IMG/VR virus record: IMGVR_UViG_3300009285_007571
Coordinates: 1 to 22,511 of that record
Direction: 5' to 3' (one strand)
DNA from: a virus
DNA: 22,511 nt
The position numbers and the translations under genes are program-made. Positions 12,730-20,048 of the stretch are shown piece after piece (within the stretch, counting starts at the first letter, position 1; the number at the start of each line of letters is the position of its first letter). The notes below the pieces were generated by a model, which ran no database searches, was not told the DNA's origin, and worked only from the letters and a program-made list of their open reading frames with translations.

Positions 12730-13341
12730 ATGGCGAATGACAACCGTCCCTCTGGGTTCAGTCCCGTTTCATATTTGAACGGAGCTCCCTGGAACGGACA
12801 AGCAAGGATGTACTCTATCGCCGCGAGCTATGGGACCGCCCTTTACATCGGCGATCCTGTAATAAGCAGCGGAACGGCTGACACCAATGGCGTCCCAGGC
12901 ATTGTGATCGGCGCGGAAACTGGTGCCCTGCGTGGTGTGATTGTGGGCCTTGGAAGGTACGAGGGCTTGATGGCAAATCCCTCCAACCTCGACATCACCT
13001 ACCGGCCGGCAAGTGACGCTAATGTCTGGTACGCGATGGTAGCGGATGATCCGAATCTCGTCTTTGAGATTCAGGAAGAGTCCAACGGCACAGCTCTGGC
13101 CGCGACCGAAGTCGGTCTTAACCAGATCGGTGCGAGCGGCAGTGGCAACGGCTACGTTTCGGGGTGGCAGCTGTCCAGCTACACCGGCGCAACACCCGCC
13201 ACTACGGCTACACTACAATTGCGTCTCCTTGGCCTCGCGAGGAAGCCGGCGGGCACCAACGTCTTTGGTGCGTATGCGAAGTGGCTCGTTCAGATCAATG
13301 TCCATGAGCTTGGACATGGTACTGGCGCCGCTGGCGTTTAA
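12730..13341 (+). CDS. Capsid decoration (structural cement) protein
   Basis: 203 aa behind CGGAGAA. The opening NRPSGFSPVSYLNGAPWNGQ (5-24), the SIAASYGTALYIGDPVISSG segment and the RGVIVGLG strand match phage head cement proteins that sit before the capsid gene. They bind outside the mature shell and stabilise it against DNA pressure. The C-terminal region (KWLVQINVHELGHG) resembles other members, which often end in a beta strand. HELGH here is not taken as a protease motif. Confidence 0.75.
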   Translation: MANDNRPSGFSPVSYLNGAPWNGQARMYSIAASYGTALYIGDPVISSGTADTNGVPGIVIGAETGALRGVIVGLGRYEGLMANPSNLDITYRPASDANVWYAMVADDPNLVFEIQEESNGTALAATEVGLNQIGASGSGNGYVSGWQLSSYTGATPATTATLQLRLLGLARKPAGTNVFGAYAKWLVQINVHELGHGTGAAGV

Positions 13342-13352
13342 GGAGAGCTACC

Positions 13353-14270
13353 ATGGCTGGAATTATCAACACAGGCAGTCATCCCAAGCTCTTGTGGCCT
13401 GGGATTTTCGATACGTGGGGGCAGATCTACGACTCCCACGCAAAGGAGCATACGGATCTGTTCGACATCAGAAGCTCCGACAAAGCGTACGAACAGGCGT
13501 TGCAGGTCACGCCGTTTGGTATTGCGCCGGTCAAGACGCAGGGAGCAGGGGTCACGTATGACTCTGAAGTCCAAGGCGCCGTGACGACTTACACGCATCT
13601 TGCTTACGCGCTTGGCTACATCGTCACCTTCGAAGAGCTGCGCGACAACCAGTACAAAGAAGTCGCTACGCGGCGTGCAGAGGCCAATGCGTTCTCGATG
13701 AATCAGACGGTGGAGACGGTCGCGGCGTTCCTCTACAACAACGCCTTCGTTACGACCTACTTCACGACTGGTGACGGAGTAGCGCTGTGCTCCACTGCGC
13801 ATGTGAATGCGACTGGTGGAACGTACAGCAACGCGCTGTCGCCGGCGGCCGACTTGTCTGAAGCCTCGCTTGAAGATCTGTCAATTCAGATCATGGGCGC
13901 GGAGAACGACACTGGGCTGTTGATCAGCGTGATGCCGGAGTCGCTGCATGTGTCTCGCCAAGAGTGGTTCAACGCCAACCGCATTCTTGGGTCGGTGTTG
14001 CAGTCCAACACAGCGACCAACAACATCAACGTCCTGAAGGCGACCAACGCGTTCCCGAAAGGGATCAAGATGTGTCACTACTTCACGTCGGCAGGTCCAT
14101 GGTTCTTGCGGACTAACATCCCTAACGGGATGACGATGTTCTGGAGGGACGAGCCGATGTTCGACCAAGACAACGACTTTGACACCAAGAATGCCAAGGC
14201 TGCGGCGTATATGCGTTTCAGCGTGGGTTGTACTGATCCACGCGGCATTTACGGCAGCAACGGTCCGTAG
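13353..14270 (+). CDS. Major capsid protein (HK97-fold type)
   Basis: 305 aa behind AAGGAG. MAGIINTGSHPKLLWPGIFD opens the protein. A TYTHLAYALGYIVTFEEL segment (about 79-96) fits the long-helix/spine region, and FLRTNIPNGMTMFWRDEP lies near the end. Gene order (scaffold, 174-aa protein, cement, capsid) makes the call strong. No long N-terminal delta domain is present, fitting use of a separate scaffold. The gene is followed by a strong hairpin, as expected for a highly expressed cistron. Confidence 0.85.
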   Translation: MAGIINTGSHPKLLWPGIFDTWGQIYDSHAKEHTDLFDIRSSDKAYEQALQVTPFGIAPVKTQGAGVTYDSEVQGAVTTYTHLAYALGYIVTFEELRDNQYKEVATRRAEANAFSMNQTVETVAAFLYNNAFVTTYFTTGDGVALCSTAHVNATGGTYSNALSPAADLSEASLEDLSIQIMGAENDTGLLISVMPESLHVSRQEWFNANRILGSVLQSNTATNNINVLKATNAFPKGIKMCHYFTSAGPWFLRTNIPNGMTMFWRDEPMFDQDNDFDTKNAKAAAYMRFSVGCTDPRGIYGSNGP

Positions 14271-14433
14271 AGACTGACTATACGGGGCGCGCGTGTTATT
14301 TTGCCATAATGCGCGCGCCTAAATAGGCAGCCTGACGAGTTAGAAGCCGGTGCCGGCCTCTCCGGTAGGGCCTTCGGGCAAGGCAGTACGCGTTGGCGGG
14401 GCAGACCCCCGTCCCACTTTAACGGAGATGTAA
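14271..14433 (+). other. Structured noncoding stretch after the capsid gene
   Basis: 163 bp with no ORF. Beyond the strong hairpin at 14286-14319 it contains a gccttcgggc UUCG-loop hairpin (near 14371), a GCCGG/CCGGC pair (near 14346) and a cgggg/ccccg pair around cagac (near 14398). The pieces could form a multi-stem RNA ending just before the ribosome site of the next gene. I could not fit a tRNA cloverleaf. Confidence 0.55.
14286..14319 (+). terminator. Strong hairpin after the capsid gene
   Basis: GGCGCGCGTGTTAT (14286-14299) pairs over 14 positions, two as G-T wobbles, with ATAATGCGCGCGCC (14306-14319) around a 6-nt loop. No T-run follows, so rather than full termination it may block 3' exonucleases or give partial termination, raising capsid mRNA over downstream genes. 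Confidence 0.5.
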
Positions 14434-15621
14434 ATGAATCCAATCGGAAGTGTTACGAACTTCCCGCAGGGCTTTGCCAACGGACTTTCTGTCCGCGGTA
14501 TGCCCTTGCTGCAAATGCAGCCGGGACAGGCCTTTTTCCTTGGAAACGGGCCTACGCTGGTGCCGAATCAGCGGGCGTCTGCGGATGGGAATCGAGGAAC
14601 CTTTCTTGATCCTTTTTCTACCCTTGACTATGCAGTGAACAGCGGCTGTACGCCTGGCCGCGGAGACATTGTGTTTGCCCTTCCAGGGCATCGGGAGGCG
14701 ATCTCAGACGCTACATCGACACTGTTGCAGTGTTCGGGAGTCGCAGTCATTGGCCTTGGCGCGGGTTCGCTGCGTCCGACCTTTACCTTCGATACTGCCG
14801 CGACCGCGAACATCCCAGTGGTTGGGTCGAACATGAGCATTCAGAATTGTCTGTTCGTTGCCAACTTCGCCGACGTTGCCTCGGTGTTCACCGGCGTAGG
14901 GGCAAGCATTACTGCTTCGATCGCGGCTACTACAATGACAGTCACCGCAGTCGGTTCCGGCACAATCTATCCTGGAGCAACGATTGCAGGTACTGGCGTT
15001 ACTGCGGACACAGCTATCATTTCGCAGGTCACGGGGACGACAGGCGACACAGGAACGTACTTGGTCACGAAGTCGCAGACGGTTGCCTCGACCACGATCA
15101 CCACGGCGGCGAAGGACTTCGCTGTGGATGCCTGTGAGTTCAAGGACACTTCAAGCATCTTGAATTTCCTGACCGTCTTCACCGGCGAGGCTACTGCGAA
15201 CGCCAACGATGGCTTCTCAATGACGAACTGTCGAATTTCGAGCCTAGGAACCACTGCCGCGACGACCGCGATTGTTCTTGGCGCAGCCATCGATAGAATG
15301 GACGTCAGTGGGAACTTCGGTGTTTGGGCCATCCTGAACGACACTGCCGCGATGATTGCGGGTGGGGCGCACAACATGACGAACTTCCTGTTCGCCAAGA
15401 ACGTGCTCTTCCGTCCGAACACTAGTTCAGATGGCGGCTCGTTTATCAGTTCGTCCAGCACCGCTTGCACTGGCAACTGCACCGATAACCGGATGTGGCA
15501 GCTTGATGGCAGTGCAGGTATCTGGATCGCCACGGGGACGAAACTCGGGTTCTTCGAGAACTACTCCCCGATCACAGGCGCCGCCGACAAGTCCGGCCTC
15601 ATCAACCCGGTTGCGGTCTAA
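14434..15621 (+). CDS. Right-handed beta-helix virion protein with an inserted domain
   Basis: 395 aa. The N-terminal part contains GNRGTFLDPFSTLDYAVNSG (52-71) and GRGDIVFALPGHREAI (75-90), typical of phage parallel beta-helix proteins. Rungs continue at VAVIGLGAG and MSIQNCLFVANFADV. At about 154-227 a Thr/Ala/Gly-rich module interrupts the helix (IYPGATIAGTGVT, GTTGDTGTYLVTKSQTVAST) before rungs resume at FAVDACEFKD. No catalytic residues can be assigned. It could be a head fibre, spike or glycan-binding protein. CGGAG precedes the ATG. Confidence 0.7.
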   Translation: MNPIGSVTNFPQGFANGLSVRGMPLLQMQPGQAFFLGNGPTLVPNQRASADGNRGTFLDPFSTLDYAVNSGCTPGRGDIVFALPGHREAISDATSTLLQCSGVAVIGLGAGSLRPTFTFDTAATANIPVVGSNMSIQNCLFVANFADVASVFTGVGASITASIAATTMTVTAVGSGTIYPGATIAGTGVTADTAIISQVTGTTGDTGTYLVTKSQTVASTTITTAAKDFAVDACEFKDTSSILNFLTVFTGEATANANDGFSMTNCRISSLGTTAATTAIVLGAAIDRMDVSGNFGVWAILNDTAAMIAGGAHNMTNFLFAKNVLFRPNTSSDGGSFISSSSTACTGNCTDNRMWQLDGSAGIWIATGTKLGFFENYSPITGAADKSGLINPVAV

Positions 15622-15643
15622 CCCTCTTTAAAGGACTACAAAA

Positions 15644-16282
15644 ATGTATGACAAGACTGAACTTCTCTCGCGGGATTACCTGGCCGCAGAGCAAGGATCG
15701 TATTTCACGTCGTGGCTGGCCGCGACTGCTAATACCGCAGTGGCGACGACTACCCAGGCGATAGGTTCGACAAGCCCAAGCTTAGTTATCTACAACGGAC
15801 AGCCAGCGGGCGGGAAGAGTCTGTATCTCCGCTACGCGAAGTTCGAGATAACAACGGCGACTACTGGCCTGACGACTGTCGAGCACGTCGGTGTGCTGAA
15901 CAGTGGCAGCATCCATACCACTGTCGGCACCTTGATGGCTACGCCAGTCAATGTAAACGGTTCGTCGGGCGAGGGCTCGCTGACAATCCTCTACGGCGGC
16001 GTCAACGTTTGCGCTACGCCGGCGGCGGCTTCCAGAGTCGTCCACACAGGCACTGTGGATAATGCGATCGCAGTCGTACTGGACAACTGGACCCTTGTGT
16101 ATGGAGAGGGCGCCACGAGTATGAACAAGATCGGGACGATGACGCTAGTGAAAGTGATCAGTGTTGCTCTTCCGCCGGTCATTGTTGCTCCGCGACAGTA
16201 CTACACACTGGGCTTTTGGGGCGCAAGTTGGGCGGCATCTGCTCCGACTTACCGCATGGCAGTAGGCTGGCTTGAACTGTAA
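15644..16282 (+). CDS. Beta-sandwich virion protein, putative (paralogue 2)
   Basis: 212 aa behind AAAGGA. Features are a SPSLVIYNGQPAGGKSLYLR segment (45-64), then a KFEITTATTGLTTVEHVGVL stretch and a C-terminal YYTLGFWGASWAASAPTYRM region. The 'LYLRYAKFEI' strand aligns by eye with 'LYIMDGSFAW' in the next gene, and the general plan is like the 10202 gene. Probably a repeated jelly-roll decoration or spike component. No signal peptide; intergenic gap 22 bp from the beta-helix gene. Confidence 0.6.
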   Translation: MYDKTELLSRDYLAAEQGSYFTSWLAATANTAVATTTQAIGSTSPSLVIYNGQPAGGKSLYLRYAKFEITTATTGLTTVEHVGVLNSGSIHTTVGTLMATPVNVNGSSGEGSLTILYGGVNVCATPAAASRVVHTGTVDNAIAVVLDNWTLVYGEGATSMNKIGTMTLVKVISVALPPVIVAPRQYYTLGFWGASWAASAPTYRMAVGWLEL

Positions 16283-16305
16283 ACTCTCTCAAAAGGAATC
16301 TTCTC

Positions 16306-16827
16306 ATGAGCAACATTGATCGTCTCGCTTACAATCGTGCCGGGCAGATGTTCTGCGGAGCAAACGTCGCGGCGAAAAGCGTGGTGGCAGTCAGCACTAC
16401 GGCAACAGGCGTCATCCTGTACAATCCGACAGGAAGCACGAAGACGCTGTACATTATGGACGGCAGCTTCGCGTGGACTACTGTGCCGGGTGCAGTGCAT
16501 AACCTGGGATGGGCTATCATGGCGCCACAAGTTACGGTGCCGACAGGCCTCACTGCCATCGGTTCGGGGGTGCAGAGCTGTCAGGGCACCGGCAATGCAG
16601 GCAACGCAGTAGCCTTGATGTATGACGCTGCGACTCTTGGCGCTGCACCTGTAATACGACGGATCTTTGGAGGCGCTGCTTGGGGCACCTCTGTCGGTGT
16701 GTCACCGTACAGTATCATCGACTACGTTGATGGTGCGCTGGCTGTGCCGCCCGGCGGAGCCTGTGTCTTCGCCGCCGTGACGACTACCAGCATCGGCCTC
16801 GGCAGCATGACCTGGATTGAGATCTAA
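16306..16827 (+). CDS. Beta-sandwich virion protein, putative (paralogue 3)
   Basis: 173 aa behind AAAAGGAA. It opens MSNIDRLAYNRAGQMFCGAN, then GVILYNPTGSTKTLYIMDGS (about 44-63), and closes with VPPGGACVFAAVTTTSIGLG before the short tail SMTWIEI. The arrangement of strands parallels the 212-aa protein just upstream, suggesting tandem duplication and divergence. It lies 12 bp from the next gene start. Confidence 0.6.
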   Translation: MSNIDRLAYNRAGQMFCGANVAAKSVVAVSTTATGVILYNPTGSTKTLYIMDGSFAWTTVPGAVHNLGWAIMAPQVTVPTGLTAIGSGVQSCQGTGNAGNAVALMYDAATLGAAPVIRRIFGGAAWGTSVGVSPYSIIDYVDGALAVPPGGACVFAAVTTTSIGLGSMTWIEI

Positions 16828-16839
16828 AGGAGAAATGCG

Positions 16840-17259
16840 ATGGCGCAAGTCGTGGTAACGAAGGTCACAGAGGCGGATTCGCATCTTGTAGTCAGGGTGG
16901 ATATGTTGAGCGACGGAACGGGGGAGTTGCAGAATTACATCTTCCTCTCCCCCTCCGACCTTAATCCAGCCCGAAAGAACAACAAGCCGACATTCCGTAT
17001 CATGCAAGCGTGGTATGGACTTGTGTGGTTTGACGTATCGATCTCCGCCGGGACGCTCCAGCCGGTGCCACTGTGGACCTTCCCTCGGGACCACGGGCCG
17101 CATGTGGACTTCAGGAGCTTCGGCGGCGTGATTGACACGGGGGTCTACGAAGATCCAGCTATCGACGACAGCGGCAAGCTGTGTATGACTACTAACGGTT
17201 TTGCACAGCTTGGATCTCAGGGCAGTCTCGTGCTTGAGCTAAGGAAGACAAATGGCTAG
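16840..17259 (+). CDS. Conserved phage structural protein, 139 aa
   Basis: Starts behind AAAGGAG. The TEADSHLVVRVDMLSDGTGE stretch (10-29), MQAWYGLVWFDVSISAG (55-71), HVDFRSFGGVIDTGVYEDP (88-106) and a LCMTTNGF segment leading to the SLVLELRK end mark a beta-rich family I have seen in podovirus-like structural clusters, of unknown function. Its stop overlaps the next gene by 8 nt (ATGGCTAG), so the two are co-translated and may interact. Confidence 0.65.
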   Translation: MAQVVVTKVTEADSHLVVRVDMLSDGTGELQNYIFLSPSDLNPARKNNKPTFRIMQAWYGLVWFDVSISAGTLQPVPLWTFPRDHGPHVDFRSFGGVIDTGVYEDPAIDDSGKLCMTTNGFAQLGSQGSLVLELRKTNG

Positions 17260-19282
17260 ACAAGAGCGTCTGCGCTTTCGGACGATGTTCGGACGGCAAG
17301 GCGTACAATCGGACGGGACCTGTGCAGACTATCGTGCAGGTCTCGACCCGCTGCTGTGGGACGATGCAACGGCGAAGGGATATGCAGGGCTGGACACAGG
17401 GGCGTTGAGGAACAGAGTAGAATGGACAACGGTTGAAGGGAGAGGCCGAACGACGCACGCGATCTTTGGGCGAAGTAAGCCCTTTGGTGGCGGATCGCCG
17501 CCGACAGAGATTGTGTCGTTTGGAGCGACGCTGCAGACTTCGTTGGTGCCTTGGTGGGGACTAGGAATCAGTACCCCCACCTTCACCCGCGCCACGACCG
17601 CCTACGTTCAGGACTGGGAAGGGATCTACCGGCTAGCGCTTTCTGGAGAAAGCCGGTTCACGGGAGCGCGGGTCGAGCAAAACTTACTCAAGACTACGAG
17701 TGAGGATTTCAGTAACGCGATCTGGTTAACTGATACAGGTGGGACAGGGACGTGCAGCAAAACTAATAATTACGGCATCGCACCAGATGGTTCTCAGACT
17801 GCGGCACGAGTAGTAGCGACTCGTGGTTCTGGTTTTGGACTGCTTAGTAATGGATCGGGAGATTACACCACAGCAGGAAGTCATACGCAGGTCGTAAGTG
17901 CGTGGCTGAAATCGAACACAGGCGCTGATCAAACCATCACACTGTCGTCTAGGTCTGGCCTAAACGCAGCAGATTTAGTAACGATCACGTCGGAGTGGAA
18001 ACGGTTTGCAGTCACGCGATCCCATTCCAATGCTGGAAACGGTATTTACGCAGGCGTGTACACGTCAGGGGATGCGTCAGTGGATTTTTTGATCTGGCAT
18101 CCAATGGATCAGGTTGTAACTTCCTCGTTATCTGCTCAAGGATACGGAAATCCAACAAACAAAAATCCCGGCGAGTACGTCTCCGTCGGCGTGGAGTCCG
18201 CTCCTAGTTACCACGGCGCAAACGTAGATGGCGTCAAATGCTTCGACACCCTGAACGGGAACACGGTCGCAAGTAATGTCGTCACCGAAGCAACTGGCGC
18301 GCCGATTACCTCAGCGAACAGTTCTACTCTCACCACGGATACAGGCGGGCCGTTTGGTGAACCAGATGAACCTTCACAGGCCAATGTCCTTGGCACGACC
18401 GCTGCCATTGTCCGCACGATGTCAGATGCTGGATGGGTGGCAAGCAATGTCACTAAAGGAACGGCAACAGGGTCTGATGGAATCGCAGCGGTAGCGGCGA
18501 GCCTTACGGCGACGGCTGGTAATGGAACAGTTCTTTATACGACTGTCCTCGGGGCTGCGGTGCGCACGTTCTCGCCTCGTGTCAGACGCAAAACCGGAAC
18601 TGGGACCGTCGAAATTACCGGCGACAACGGCGCGACGTGGACAGGGATCACGCTTACTGCGGATTACCAGCCCTTCGTGTTCACTACGGCTAGCGCGGCG
18701 AATCCAGTAATCGGCTTTCGCATCGTTACGTCGGCAGATGCAATTGAGGTTGATTGGAACATGCTCGTTGCTGGTGCCGTCGCACCAGCTCTGCCGATCC
18801 CGCTGAATGTCACAACCGCAGCAGACGTGAAACAGTACGTCAGCGCAGGCAATGTCCCGACGAACAACTTCACGCTCTACGGCGAGTCTCAGTTCCCCAT
18901 CGTCCCGCCTGCCGGGGACTACTACCTGTGGGGCAGTTACGTCGATGCCAACAATTCGACCTCAGTGCTTTGGGACGGCACGAACCTGATCGCCAGAAGG
19001 CGGATCGGCGGCACGAGCAACGATGCGACGATCGCGCTGAGTCCAACCGCAGGAACGGTATTCAAGTGGGCCGCGCGGTTCTCCAGTACAACTGGAACTG
19101 ATATTGCGGTTGATGGAGTGATCGGAACTAACGACGCCACGAGCACGGCTTGCCAGATCGGGACGAACTTCCAGATCAATGCAGATGGGAATGGGGCAGG
19201 GCAACCATCCGGCACCACCCGCAATGTGAGGATATACAAGACCGCGCTTTCGTCCGCTCGACTTGAGGAACTGACAGCATGA
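17252..19282 (+). CDS. Large multi-domain adhesin or tail-spike-like protein
   Basis: 676 aa. Residues 1-75 are an Arg-rich N-terminal module, perhaps for virion attachment. FTRATTAYVQDWEG (111-124), VEQNLLKTTSEDFSNAIW (141-158) and APDGSQTAARV (177-187) are the hallmark of carbohydrate-binding-like modules in phage receptor-binding proteins, reaching about 310. A Thr/Ser-rich Ig-like stretch spans about 310-550. The last 120 residues (NNFTLYGESQ to NVRIYKTALSSARLEELTA) look like a LamG/concanavalin-type domain. No enzymatic motif seen. It probably binds host or environmental glycans. Its stop overlaps the gp4-like start (ATGA). Confidence 0.65.
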   Translation: MARQERLRFRTMFGRQGVQSDGTCADYRAGLDPLLWDDATAKGYAGLDTGALRNRVEWTTVEGRGRTTHAIFGRSKPFGGGSPPTEIVSFGATLQTSLVPWWGLGISTPTFTRATTAYVQDWEGIYRLALSGESRFTGARVEQNLLKTTSEDFSNAIWLTDTGGTGTCSKTNNYGIAPDGSQTAARVVATRGSGFGLLSNGSGDYTTAGSHTQVVSAWLKSNTGADQTITLSSRSGLNAADLVTITSEWKRFAVTRSHSNAGNGIYAGVYTSGDASVDFLIWHPMDQVVTSSLSAQGYGNPTNKNPGEYVSVGVESAPSYHGANVDGVKCFDTLNGNTVASNVVTEATGAPITSANSSTLTTDTGGPFGEPDEPSQANVLGTTAAIVRTMSDAGWVASNVTKGTATGSDGIAAVAASLTATAGNGTVLYTTVLGAAVRTFSPRVRRKTGTGTVEITGDNGATWTGITLTADYQPFVFTTASAANPVIGFRIVTSADAIEVDWNMLVAGAVAPALPIPLNVTTAADVKQYVSAGNVPTNNFTLYGESQFPIVPPAGDYYLWGSYVDANNSTSVLWDGTNLIARRRIGGTSNDATIALSPTAGTVFKWAARFSSTTGTDIAVDGVIGTNDATSTACQIGTNFQINADGNGAGQPSGTTRNVRIYKTALSSARLEELTA

Positions 19283-19992
19283 CCACCCCCTCTGACAACA
19301 CTCCCCTTAGCATCATCGCCGACGGCTATTTCGACGCTGGCATTATCCAGGAGGGCGATTCTCCAGACAGCGAGCAGATCGTCAGCGGAATGCGTCGCCT
19401 CACTGACATCATCAACTTTGAGCAGATTCAAGGCCTCAAACTCTGGCTCAATTCTGACCAGTCCGTTACCCTTACCGCAGGCACAGGTACGTACACCTTT
19501 GGTCCTGCGGGAACGAACGTGATGGCTAAGCCGACGAGGGCGATTGATGCATGGTACACAGACTCCAACGGCAACCGCCGTCCGCTTGTTCCGCTCGCCT
19601 GGAAGGAGTATGTCCGCCTCAGTCAAGTGACCCAAACCGGCGCAATCAACAGCTACTTCGTAAACAAGCAGGCGACGCTGCTGAGTGTGTTCTTCTGGCC
19701 CATCCCCGACGCCACCGCTGCGACAGGCACGGCGCACCTGCTCCTCCAGACCCAGGTCACCGGCTTCGTCTCCGTGACGGAGACGATGAATTTCCCGGCG
19801 GAGTGGCGGGCGTTCCTGCATTGGGCCTTGGCGGATGAGCTGGCGACAGGTCAACCGCAGGCGATTATGGATAGGTGCCAGCAGAGGGCGGAACGGTACA
19901 GGGCGTTCCTTGAAGATTGGGATGTAGAGGACAGTCCTACGCGTTTCACACCGGATTCGCGAGCAGGTTACATGACGGGAAGATTTAGATGA
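19279..19992 (+). CDS. P22 gp4-like tail accessory / head-completion protein
   Basis: 237 aa. The helical start (PLSIIADGYFDAGIIQEGDS, then PDSEQIVSGMRRLTDIIN) followed by a beta domain (SVTLTAGTGTYTFGP) and a C-terminal helical RAFLHWALADELATGQP segment is the pattern of gp4/T7 gp11-type tubes. These bind below the portal ring and extend the DNA channel. Position before a gp10-like gene supports it. T7 gp11 is similar in size (about 200 aa). ATGA links it to the adhesin gene upstream and to a 19-aa ORF downstream. Confidence 0.75.
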   Translation: MTTPSDNTPLSIIADGYFDAGIIQEGDSPDSEQIVSGMRRLTDIINFEQIQGLKLWLNSDQSVTLTAGTGTYTFGPAGTNVMAKPTRAIDAWYTDSNGNRRPLVPLAWKEYVRLSQVTQTGAINSYFVNKQATLLSVFFWPIPDATAATGTAHLLLQTQVTGFVSVTETMNFPAEWRAFLHWALADELATGQPQAIMDRCQQRAERYRAFLEDWDVEDSPTRFTPDSRAGYMTGRFR

Positions 19993-20048
19993 AATCGCAT
20001 ACTATACGAAAAATAGAGCGTGGCATAAACTGGGCTGAGGTGCCTTAA
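19989..20048 (+). CDS. Possible 19-aa microprotein bridging two tail genes
   Basis: MKSHTIRKIERGINWAEVP. Its ATG overlaps the upstream stop (ATGA) and its TAA overlaps the next ATG (TAATG), so it exactly bridges the gap. It is basic. It may be a real tiny protein or only a device that lets ribosomes reach the gp10-like gene, which has no good Shine-Dalgarno site of its own. Confidence 0.4.
   Translation: MKSHTIRKIERGINWAEVP

Noticed and set aside
13300-13320. HELGH zinc-protease motif in the cement protein
   Set aside because: It occurs at the extreme C-terminus without a protease-like context; judged coincidental.
14320-14433. tRNA gene after the capsid gene
   Set aside because: The stems do not fit a cloverleaf with T-arm and acceptor arm.
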